From: an uncultured Lachnospiraceae bacterium
GTDB lineage: Bacteria; Bacillota; Clostridia; Lachnospirales; Lachnospiraceae
Assembly (NCBI GenBank): GCA_945485625.1
Contig: CALYSH010000104.1
Location: 1 to 5,982, forward strand
Reading direction: 5' to 3'
DNA: 5,982 nt
Numbering within the stretch: position 1 is the first letter of the stretch; every line of letters begins with the position of its first letter. A program made the translations under genes and the position numbers. The notes under the pieces were generated by a model. The model had not been told where the DNA came from and did no database searches. It saw only the letters and a list, made by a program, of their open reading frames with translations. Positions 1 through 5,502 of the stretch are shown piece by piece.

Positions 1-608
1 GACACTATCCACAGCTGCTTATACTGCTGGGGTGCCTGGGGCAATCCATAGAATTTTCCCTTATATTTTCTGGAGGGAACTATATAATCTCTTGCACCCT
101 CGGGAGAGGAAGCACAGAGAATGGGCGTCTGGATCTCCAAAAAGCCCATCTCAGACATCTTCTGACGAAGGAAGCTGATGACCTGGGAACGGAAGATAAT
201 ATTGTCCTTCACCTTGCTGTTTCTCAAATCCAGGTAACGGTATTTCAGACGAACATCCTCACGGATTTCCTTGGAGGTCTGAATTTCAAAGGGAAGCTGA
301 TGATACACCTTTCCCAGGGTATCGATTACGGTAGCCTCCAGCTCAATGGTTCCGGTAGGAATCTTCGGGTTGTAGGTCTCCTCATCTCTCTTTTCCACCG
401 GTCCGGTAACGGAAAGGCACATTTCCTTGGTAATGCCCTTCAAAAGCTCCGGCTTACGGATTACCACCTGCAATACGCCATACATATCACGCAGGTCAAT
501 AAAGGACACTCCTCCATGGTCGCGGATGTTCTCTACCCATCCTGCCACCTGAAGGGTCTGTCCGATATGCTGTTCCCCAATCTGGTTCAACTTTAGATCT
601 CTGTACAT
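1..608 (-). CDS. aspS: Aspartyl-tRNA synthetase, N-terminal 202 residues (runs off left edge)
   Basis: Class II synthetase that charges tRNA with aspartate in the cytoplasm. The ATG at 606-608 follows AGGAGG (615-620) with a 6-nt spacer. I translated this partial frame by hand. Residues about 1-100 are the OB-fold anticodon-binding domain (AGWVENIRDHGGVSFIDLRD at 22-41). Then come the hinge and the family hallmark RLKYRYLDLR (about 120-129), and class II motif 1 and flipping-loop sequence with SSPEGARDYIVPSR (167-180) and LPQAPQQYKQL (189-199). About 590 residues are usual, so roughly two thirds lie outside the window. The residue after RD is His31, as in non-discriminating bacterial AspRS enzymes that also charge tRNA-Asn; the discriminating E. 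coli and B. subtilis enzymes have Leu there. The gene has its own promoter and a T-box leader. The edge reads KQLWIV where most relatives read KQLLMV. Identity is secure; tRNA specificity is inferred. Confidence 0.95.
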   Translation of the reverse strand, partial: MYRDLKLNQIGEQHIGQTLQVAGWVENIRDHGGVSFIDLRDMYGVLQVVIRKPELLKGITKEMCLSVTGPVEKRDEETYNPKIPTGTIELEATVIDTLGKVYHQLPFEIQTSKEIREDVRLKYRYLDLRNSKVKDNIIFRSQVISFLRQKMSEMGFLEIQTPILCASSPEGARDYIVPSRKYKGKFYGLPQAPQQYKQLWIV

Positions 609-667
609 GTTCTGCCTCCTATAAATGATTGCTCCCCTTTTCGAATTTGAAAAAGAGATATTGATTC

Positions 668-719
668 AAAAAACTCGCGCGGAGCGTTTTTATAGTATAG
701 GGAACGAAGTTTCCTATAC
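668..719 (-). other. Hairpins in the aspS 5' UTR between T-box terminator and start codon
   Basis: Two potential RNA hairpins follow the T-box terminator. The first (695-719) pairs 11-nt arms around a 3-nt loop with one A-C mismatch. The second (about 668-691) is A-rich on one side and ends in six T residues on the coding strand, but only its CTC/GAG core plus an A/T base pairs, so it is a weak terminator at best. They could stabilise the read-through message or process it. No protein or RNA family is recognised, and the function is unknown. Confidence 0.4.
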
Positions 720-720
720 A

Positions 721-759
721 ACAAAAAATCCCGAAGTACAGAATTACTGTACTCCGGGA
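721..759 (-). terminator. T-box intrinsic terminator of aspS
   Basis: On the minus strand, arms at 747-758 and 730-741 pair over 12 bp (one G-U), extended by a T-A pair at 759/729. The loop is 5 nt (742-746) and six T residues follow (728-723). The CCC at the start of the stem (758-756) is also needed by the upstream antiterminator helix, so the two structures exclude each other, as in classical T-box attenuation. Confidence 0.93.
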
Positions 760-960
760 CGGATCATCAAATCCGCGGTACCACCCGCATTGCTTATAAA
801 AGCCTCTCTGCACTTAACGCGTGTCACGTGTCAGCCTAGCGCCAAAGGCGGTTCGGAAGACCTGCTCCGGAGTGTTCCCTTTATCGCTTCCTGCCGACAG
901 CGCTTTCAGTCGGTGGCGCCGTCTTCCTGTTGCAATCCCTGATAAGAGTCTCCTTCATAG
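721..960 (-). promoter_or_regulatory. T-box leader (tRNA-sensing riboswitch) controlling aspS
   Basis: The minus strand carries the T-box core GGGTGGTACCGCG at 786-774. It is followed by a CGGAT/ATCCG antiterminator hairpin (775-760) whose GGG (786-784) can pair with CCC (758-756) of the terminator. The UGGU bulge would pair with the tRNA NCCA end. Upstream, a Stem I can be drawn: lower helix GGAGAC with GTCTTCC, upper helix TTATC with GATAA, and a distal hairpin CCGAC/GTCGG. The specifier side reads GGGAACACTCCGGAGCAG. Taking the usual distance to the GAGC motif (864-867), the specifier is AAC (874-876, Asn), overlapping GAA (875-877, Glu). No GAC (Asp) codon is at that position. The T-box identity is firm; the Stem I fold and specifier are hand inferences. 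Confidence 0.92.
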
Positions 961-995
961 CATTTCGAATATAAATAGTATATCCACTGTAGATT

Positions 996-1024
996 ATCAT
1001 ATGTGAAATCATTTCAAAAGTCAA
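996..1024 (-). promoter_or_regulatory. Promoter of the T-box/aspS unit
   Basis: Sigma-A type promoter: TTGACT (1019-1024), a 17-bp spacer, then TATGAT (996-1001). Start of transcription is expected near 988-990, giving a leader of about 380 nt before the aspS start. The spacer contains the small inverted repeat TGAAATGATTTCA. The -35 box lies 35 bp beyond the dapL stop codon. Confidence 0.85.
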
Positions 1025-1059
1025 GGGGCTTTCCACTTCATTTTCCGCTATTTTCTCTA

Positions 1060-2280
1060 TTACAGAGGCATTTTACGGATCCGCTCAATTGCCTCCACAG
1101 TACTCTCATAGCTTCCGAAGGCAGTCAGGCGGAAGAAGTGCTCACCGCTGGGGCCGAAACCGGAGCCCGGTGTTCCCACCACATTGGCATTTTCAAGCAG
1201 ATAATCAAAGAACTCCCAGCTGGTCATACCCTTTGGAGTCTTTAACCAGATATAAGGAGCATTGACGCCGCCGGATACCTGGAAGCCTGCATCCTTTAGG
1301 TTATTGTAGATGTAATGGGCATTGTTCATATAATATGCCACCTGCTCCTTTAACTGCTTCTTTCCTTCAGGAGAGTACACAGCCTCTCCCGCTCTCTGAA
1401 TAATATATGGAGCACCATTGTATTTTGTACCGTGACGGCGTGCCCACAGGGAATGCAGACTGACATCTCCCGCCTTCAATTCCTTCGGAATTACCGTAAA
1501 GCCCAGACGTACTCCGGTAAAGCCTGCATTCTTAGAGAAGGAACGCATTTCGATGGCACATGTTCTGGCCCCCTCACACTCATAGATACTGTGAGGAATA
1601 TTTTCCTCGGAGATATATGCCTCGTATGCGGCATCGTACAAAATCACCGCACCGTTTTTGTTTGCATAATCCACCCACTCCTGCAGTCTGTCCTTGCTGA
1701 TTGTAGCTCCTGTAGGATTATTAGGGAAACATAAATAGATAATGTCAGGAGTCTCCTTGGGGAACTCCGGAGAGAAACCATTTGCCTCCGTACAGGGCAT
1801 GTAGATGACATCACCCCAGGTTTCCGTCATGGGATTGTAATCCCCCGCACGGCCTGCCATGACATTGGAATCCACATAAACGGGATATACCGGATCACAT
1901 ACCGCAATACGGTTATTTAAGCTGAAAATCTCCTGGATATTGCTGCAGTCACACTTCGCACCGTCGGAAACAAATATCTCATCCGCACTGATATCGCAGC
2001 CTCTTGCCTTATAATCATTCTCTGCAATGGCATTCCGCAGAAATTCGTATCCCAGATCCGGAGCATATCCGCGGAAGGTCTCCGCCTGTCCCATCTCATC
2101 CACCGCCTTGTGCAGGGCATCCAGAATGACCGGAGCCAGTGGCTGTGTCACATCACCAATGCTCAACCGGATTACCTTCTTGTCCGGATGGGCTGCCTGA
2201 TATTCTCGTTGTTTTCTTCCTACCGTGGAAAACAAATAGCTTCCCGGAAGCTTCAAATAATTCTCATTCACCTGAAACAT
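1060..2280 (-). CDS. dapL: LL-diaminopimelate aminotransferase
   Basis: PLP enzyme (class I/II aminotransferase fold) that converts tetrahydrodipicolinate plus glutamate directly to LL-diaminopimelate, bypassing the succinylase/acetylase branches. The 406 residues match the family length. The start MFQVNENYLKLPGSYLFS is the family N-terminus, preceded by GAGGG with a 5-nt spacer; upstream in-frame codons back to a TTG at 2335-2337 give no DapL-like sequence. Visible motifs are IGDVTQP (41-47), NNPTG (187-191), YDAAYE (215-220, with Asp216 expected at the PLP ring nitrogen), SFSK (247-250, with Lys250 as Schiff-base lysine) and GEHFFR (379-384, with Arg384 expected to bind substrate carboxylate). 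Its product is the substrate of DapF, encoded just upstream across the inserted repeat. It ends with TAA, and no terminator is seen before the aspS promoter. Confidence 0.97.
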   Translation of the reverse strand: MFQVNENYLKLPGSYLFSTVGRKQREYQAAHPDKKVIRLSIGDVTQPLAPVILDALHKAVDEMGQAETFRGYAPDLGYEFLRNAIAENDYKARGCDISADEIFVSDGAKCDCSNIQEIFSLNNRIAVCDPVYPVYVDSNVMAGRAGDYNPMTETWGDVIYMPCTEANGFSPEFPKETPDIIYLCFPNNPTGATISKDRLQEWVDYANKNGAVILYDAAYEAYISEENIPHSIYECEGARTCAIEMRSFSKNAGFTGVRLGFTVIPKELKAGDVSLHSLWARRHGTKYNGAPYIIQRAGEAVYSPEGKKQLKEQVAYYMNNAHYIYNNLKDAGFQVSGGVNAPYIWLKTPKGMTSWEFFDYLLENANVVGTPGSGFGPSGEHFFRLTAFGSYESTVEAIERIRKMPL

Positions 2281-2339
2281 AATATCCCTCGATTCTGTAC
2301 TGTTCTGATTTTTTGCTGCCCCAGTACGAGCTTTCAATA

Positions 2340-2537
2340 TAGATTGCTGTTTCGAGAGGGTGTACTTCCGTCGGAGATTGCATCTTTCTCGTCGGACCCG
2401 CTCCCGCTTCGCACATCACGTAGCGGTACTAAATTCGCCCGTAAATACATCGGGCTCATTAAGGACCGACGCGATGTGAGAGTACCGCCGAGAAAACGCA
2501 ATCTCCTAGGAAATACCCTCTCGAAACAGCAAATCTA
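2340..2537. mobile_element. 198-bp MITE-like palindromic element between dapF and dapL
   Basis: Both ends carry the same inverted terminus, GATT(T)GCTGTTTCGAGAGGGT: 20 bp on the left (2342-2361) and 21 bp on the right (2515-2535), differing by one T. A TA dinucleotide lies outside each end (2340-2341 and 2536-2537), which fits a TA target duplication as made by IS630/Tc1-mariner transposases. Self-complementarity continues inward: GGAGATTGC (2373-2381) against 2498-2506, TTTCTCG (2385-2391) against 2488-2494, CACATC (2412-2417) against 2473-2478, and a tip stem GCCCG/CGGGC around 2437-2454. Extra unpaired bases on the left (about 2395-2410) make the hairpin asymmetric. It encodes no transposase. 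The name MITE-like is an inference from structure; the family is not recognised. Confidence 0.8.
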
Positions 2538-3386
2538 AATTTCTCCTTCAAATACGGTGGTAGCGGGGCCGGTCATATAAATGAGATTGTTCTCTCGGTC
2601 CCACTCAATCAAAAGCTCACCGCCTAAGAGCTTTACGGTTACTTTATTATCGGTATGTCCGTTTAACACACAGGCAACCGCCGTGGCACAGCATCCGGTG
2701 CCGCAGGCTAAGGTTTCTCCGGTGCCTCTCTCCCACACACGCATAAACACAGTGTTGCGGTCCAGAATTTCCACGAATTCCGTATTGGTTCTTCTCGGGA
2801 AGCGTATGTGATTCTCGAACCGGGGACCAATGGCCTCCAGATCCATATCCTTTACTCCCTCTGTAAAGACCACCGCATGGGGATTTCCCATGGACACACA
2901 GGTCATACGATACCATTTATCATCTACCTCAATGGGCTCATCAATGACCTGTTCGGAATCCGATACCACCGGCACCTCCTTTGCAGTCAATATGGGACTG
3001 CCCATATTGACACGCACCCTGGATACGAGCCCTCTGGGATTCTCCTCAGTGCTCTCCACCGTCAAATCCAGCACCTTGATTTTTCCTGCACTGACAATCG
3101 TAATCTGTTTTTTGTCTGTCAGCCCCTTGTCATACACAAATTTCCCCACACAGCGGATTCCGTTTCCGCACATTTCCGAGCGGCTGCCGTCTGCATTGTA
3201 CATCTCCATCTCAAAATCCGCTTCCTGGGCAGGATTAATAAAAATCACGCCATCACTGCCGATTCCAAAATGCCTGTCGCTCAGTCTCCTTACCAGTTCC
3301 GGCTTCTCCTCTTTCGGAACTGTTTCCGTGAATCCGTTTACATATACATAATCATTTCCGCAACCTTGCATTTTCGTAAATTTCAT
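2535..3386 (-). CDS. dapF: Diaminopimelate epimerase
   Basis: Cofactor-independent cytoplasmic epimerase that interconverts LL- and meso-diaminopimelate, the last step before meso-DAP enters peptidoglycan or is decarboxylated to lysine. The 283 residues fit the family. The start [17 protein letters not shown] is the normal N-terminus, with AAAGGGA (3395-3401) 8 nt upstream; a longer in-frame reading would run back into the preceding gene and adds nothing DapF-like. The two catalytic cysteines are seen: Cys73 in MCGNGIRC and Cys228 in ACGTGC. Other conserved stretches are [10 protein letters not shown] (41-50), MGNPHAVVF (166-174) and RRTNTEFVE (198-206). The protein ends normally at FEGEI, and its TAG stop is formed by the TA plus the first base of the palindromic element. 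It lies 29 bp after the ANTAR gene and is probably cotranscribed with glnA. Confidence 0.97.
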   Translation of the reverse strand: MKFTKMQGCGNDYVYVNGFTETVPKEEKPELVRRLSDRHFGIGSDGVIFINPAQEADFEMEMYNADGSRSEMCGNGIRCVGKFVYDKGLTDKKQITIVSAGKIKVLDLTVESTEENPRGLVSRVRVNMGSPILTAKEVPVVSDSEQVIDEPIEVDDKWYRMTCVSMGNPHAVVFTEGVKDMDLEAIGPRFENHIRFPRRTNTEFVEILDRNTVFMRVWERGTGETLACGTGCCATAVACVLNGHTDNKVTVKLLGGELLIEWDRENNLIYMTGPATTVFEGEI

Positions 3387-3415
3387 ATATCCAATCCCTT
3401 TCTCTGCGAACCCGT

Positions 3416-3964
3416 TTATCCTGCCATCATGGACAATACCATCTGAGCCGTTTCCACCACATTGGTTCCGCTGTCCATGCTGCACTTCTGCAAATATTTA
3501 TGAGCCTCCGATTCCGTCATATGATTTCTGGACATCAGAATCTCCTTGGCCCTCTGTATCACGAAATCCTCCTCAGCGCTGCGCATTTTCGGCTGTTGCC
3601 TGAGTCTCCTTCTTCTTCGTTCAATACCGTCCATCATCATATTTACGGTACTGATCAAATCATTCACCTTCAGCGGCATGGACAGACAGATCATATCATT
3701 TCCATAGCATTCCTGAATCACCCTTCCGGATGCCATCAAAAGCATTTCAAATCCCGCAGGCAGGCATTCCTTTAATTGTGTATAGACCATGTCCGGAAGC
3801 TTATAACTGGAGATTACGATGCCGTCGTGCAAGCCATCCGCCTGACTGATTGCCTGTGCCCCTGTGGTACAGATACCGGTGACACGAAAGCCACTTCGTA
3901 CCAGCACGTTTTTCATATTCTTCGCATCGTCAATTTTTGGCAACGCTACAATAATATTGGTCAA
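3416..3964 (-). CDS. ANTAR-domain response-regulator-like antiterminator (NitR type), TTG start
   Basis: Predicted RNA-binding transcription antiterminator of 182 residues. Residues 1-110 resemble a receiver domain but look degenerate. The acidic pair after strand 1 is absent (IIVALPK), and the phospho-acceptor Asp position holds Ser (Ser52/Ser53 in [11 protein letters not shown]), so control by phosphorylation is unlikely. A short Arg-rich linker follows ([10 protein letters not shown], 115-124), then a C-terminal ANTAR domain (about 132-179, [20 protein letters not shown] and onward). The start is TTG (3962-3964), preceded by a near-perfect AAAGGAGGT with a 7-nt spacer; the next internal Met would cut the first strand. 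The gene lies 36 bp after glnA. Clostridia are known to carry such a regulator (nitR) beside glnA, and the terminator in the glnA leader is its likely target. The ligand or partner is unknown. Confidence 0.9.
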   Translation of the reverse strand: MTNIIVALPKIDDAKNMKNVLVRSGFRVTGICTTGAQAISQADGLHDGIVISSYKLPDMVYTQLKECLPAGFEMLLMASGRVIQECYGNDMICLSMPLKVNDLISTVNMMMDGIERRRRRLRQQPKMRSAEEDFVIQRAKEILMSRNHMTESEAHKYLQKCSMDSGTNVVETAQMVLSMMAG

Positions 3965-4000
3965 ATGCCCACCTCCTTTGCCTTAAATTTCAGGTGTGCA

Positions 4001-5335
4001 TTAGTACTTATTCAGATACTCTTCAATCTCCCACTGAGAAACCTGTCCTCTGTAGCGGGCATACTCTTCCTTCTTGGCAGCAATATACTTCTTCGCGATA
4101 TGGGCACCCAGGACATCGCAGATGAACGCATCCTGCTCCAGCTCTCCCAAAGCAAACCATAAGCTGGAGGGTAAATGGTCAATGTTTCGTTCCGCACGCT
4201 CTTCCTCGCTCATGGCAAAAATATTATCGTCCACACTCTTGGGCGGCTCAATTTTATTCTGGATACCATCCAGGCCGGCCATCAGACATACCGCAAGGGT
4301 AAGATAAGGGTTGGATGCTGAATCGGGGCTTCGAAGCTCAATCTTCGCTCCCTCCCCATCCAGCACATTGGGAATTCGAATCAAAGGACTCCGGTTCATC
4401 TTACTCCATGCAATGTAAACCGGTGCTTCATAGCCGGGTACCAGTCTCTTGTAGGAATTAACAATGGGATTGGTAATGGCTGCCATTCCCTTGATATGCT
4501 TTAACAGTCCGCCAATGAAATAATAAGCCTCCCTGCTCAATCCGAGAGCATCATTCCTGTCACTGAAAATATTCCTTCCATCCTTGCAGAGCATCATATT
4601 TAAGTGCATTCCGGAACCGTTCACACCGGACTTCGGCTTTGGCATAAAGGTAGCATGCAGCCCATGTCTCTTGGCGATGGTACGCACTGCCAGACGGAGA
4701 GTCATAATATTGTCCGCAGTCTCCAGCGCTCCGGCCTTTCCAAAATCAATCTCATGCTGTCCCGGTGCCTTCTCGTGATGGGATGCCTCAATCTCAAGCC
4801 CCATATCCTCCAGGGTCATTACCATATCTCTTCTGGCATTCTCACCAAAGTCCAGGGGGCCGATATCAAAGAAGCCTGCCTTCTCCAGTGTATCCGTGGT
4901 AGCCATGGTCTTATCATCCGTATCAAAAAGGAAGAATTCACACTCCGGCTCCACTTCAAAGGTATAACCCATCTCCTCTGCCTTTGCCAGTGCTTTCTTT
5001 AATACGTACCTGGGATCTCCTTCAAAGGGTGTTCCGTTGGGACGATACACATCGCAAAGCATTCTGGCCACCTTTCCCTGCTGGGGTCTCCAGGGGAACA
5101 CTTCAAAGGTATTATAATCCGGATACAGATACATGTCAGACTCCTCTATCCGTACAAAGCCGTCAATAGCGGACCCATCAAACATACACTTATTGTTCAG
5201 GGCCTTTTCCAGCTGGCTGGCAGTAATGGCCACATTCTTCAAAACACCGAACATGTCTGTAAACTGCAGTCGGATAAACTCTACATCTTCCTCCTGCACC
5301 AGTCTGATGATATCCTTCTTGGAATACTGATTCAT
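4001..5335 (-). CDS. glnA: Glutamine synthetase, type I-alpha
   Basis: Dodecameric cytoplasmic enzyme making glutamine from glutamate, ammonia and ATP. The 444 residues equal the length of the B. subtilis type I-alpha enzyme. Features seen are the N-terminal beta-grasp part with FDGSAIDGFVRIEESDMYL (52-70), metal-ligand segments around ECEFFLF (131-137), ASHHE and GQHEID (184-197), the ATP-site PKPKSGVNGSGMH (232-244), the flap GYEAP (301-305, Glu303), NRSPLIRIP (314-322) and ELRSPDSASNPYL (333-345). Arg62 corresponds to the residue tied to glutamine feedback inhibition in B. subtilis. The adenylylation-site insert of type I-beta enzymes is absent, so covalent control is not expected. The ATG at 5333-5335 has AGGAGG (5343-5348) with a 7-nt spacer. 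It is first in the run of genes leading to dapL. Transcription appears to be controlled by a terminator in its short leader. Confidence 0.97.
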   Translation of the reverse strand: MNQYSKKDIIRLVQEEDVEFIRLQFTDMFGVLKNVAITASQLEKALNNKCMFDGSAIDGFVRIEESDMYLYPDYNTFEVFPWRPQQGKVARMLCDVYRPNGTPFEGDPRYVLKKALAKAEEMGYTFEVEPECEFFLFDTDDKTMATTDTLEKAGFFDIGPLDFGENARRDMVMTLEDMGLEIEASHHEKAPGQHEIDFGKAGALETADNIMTLRLAVRTIAKRHGLHATFMPKPKSGVNGSGMHLNMMLCKDGRNIFSDRNDALGLSREAYYFIGGLLKHIKGMAAITNPIVNSYKRLVPGYEAPVYIAWSKMNRSPLIRIPNVLDGEGAKIELRSPDSASNPYLTLAVCLMAGLDGIQNKIEPPKSVDDNIFAMSEEERAERNIDHLPSSLWFALGELEQDAFICDVLGAHIAKKYIAAKKEEYARYRGQVSQWEIEEYLNKY

Positions 5336-5355
5336 AATCCATCCTCCTCTAATTC

Positions 5356-5391
5356 AAAAAAGGCGCTCTTACCCCTTTGCGTAAGAACACC
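5356..5391 (-). terminator. Leader terminator (attenuator) upstream of glnA
   Basis: On the minus strand, GGTGTTCTTAC (5391-5381) pairs with GTAAGAGCGCC (5372-5362) over 11 bp, including two G-U pairs, with an 8-nt loop GCAAAGGG and six T residues (5361-5356) directly after. It lies between the glnA promoter and the glnA ribosome binding site, so it must be passed for glnA expression. The T-run is on the glnA side only, so it does not serve the divergent gene. Confidence 0.88.
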
Positions 5392-5398
5392 CTTGTCC
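5385..5398 (-). promoter_or_regulatory. Candidate ANTAR hexaloop hairpin / antiterminator in glnA leader
   Basis: GGACAAGGGTGTTC can fold as GGAC/GTTC around the six-base loop AAGGGT, with A at position 1 and G at position 4 as in described ANTAR targets. Its 3' half (5385-5391) is the 5' arm of the terminator, so the two cannot form together. The loop of the remaining hairpin (5368-5385) contains AAAGGG, a possible second recognition loop. The stem has only four pairs, including one G-U, so this is an inference. Confidence 0.5.
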
Positions 5399-5405
5399 TT
5401 TTCCC

Positions 5406-5434
5406 ATAATAACAATCCATCTTACTCTTGTCAA
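5406..5434 (-). promoter_or_regulatory. glnA promoter
   Basis: Consensus sigma-A promoter: TTGACA (5429-5434), a 17-bp spacer, TATTAT (5406-5411). Transcription is expected to start near 5399, only about 8 nt before the terminator stem and almost at the first base of the candidate antiterminator hairpin. Two CATAAG repeats on the plus strand (5444-5449 and 5464-5469) lie just upstream. Confidence 0.88.
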
Positions 5435-5502
5435 GAAATAAGTCATAAGGAACCTTGTTTTTGCATAAGTTAAAGTAACCATTATCACAGGGAGAATCCC
5501 GG

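Noticed and set aside
1..9. KQLWIV at the AspRS edge as a frameshift or pseudogene sign
   Set aside because: The frame stays open and the flanking motif is intact. Two substitutions at the very edge cannot be judged without the following sequence.
300..596. 98-residue plus-strand reading frame
   Set aside because: It is antisense to aspS, has no ribosome binding site or recognisable domain, and the minus frame is clearly coding.
781..960. Glycine riboswitch, SRP RNA or other structured RNA instead of Stem I
   Set aside because: A few fragments (CACCGA, GGTCTTCCG) recall those families, but the order of motifs does not fit. The region directly precedes a T-box core and carries a specifier-like GAAC...GAGC segment.
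625..1006. Plus-strand reading frames over the T-box leader
   Set aside because: They lie across the structured leader, and their composition follows the RNA helices. No coding signal.
1005..1017. TGAAATGATTTCA inverted repeat as an operator
   Set aside because: It is short, A/T-rich and inside the promoter spacer. No known regulator site matches, so I note it only with the promoter.
2281..2337. Longer dapL start at a TTG codon (2335-2337)
   Set aside because: The extra 19 residues do not look like DapL, and the ATG at 2278-2280 has a good ribosome binding site and the family N-terminus.
2110..2538. 142-residue plus-strand frame spanning the palindromic element, and a 41-codon minus frame within it
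   Set aside because: Both are read through inverted-repeat DNA without ribosome binding sites. They are likely the kind of spurious hypothetical protein annotated on such repeats.
2808..3446. 212-residue plus-strand frame
   Set aside because: It is a shadow of dapF, which has both catalytic cysteines and full family length.
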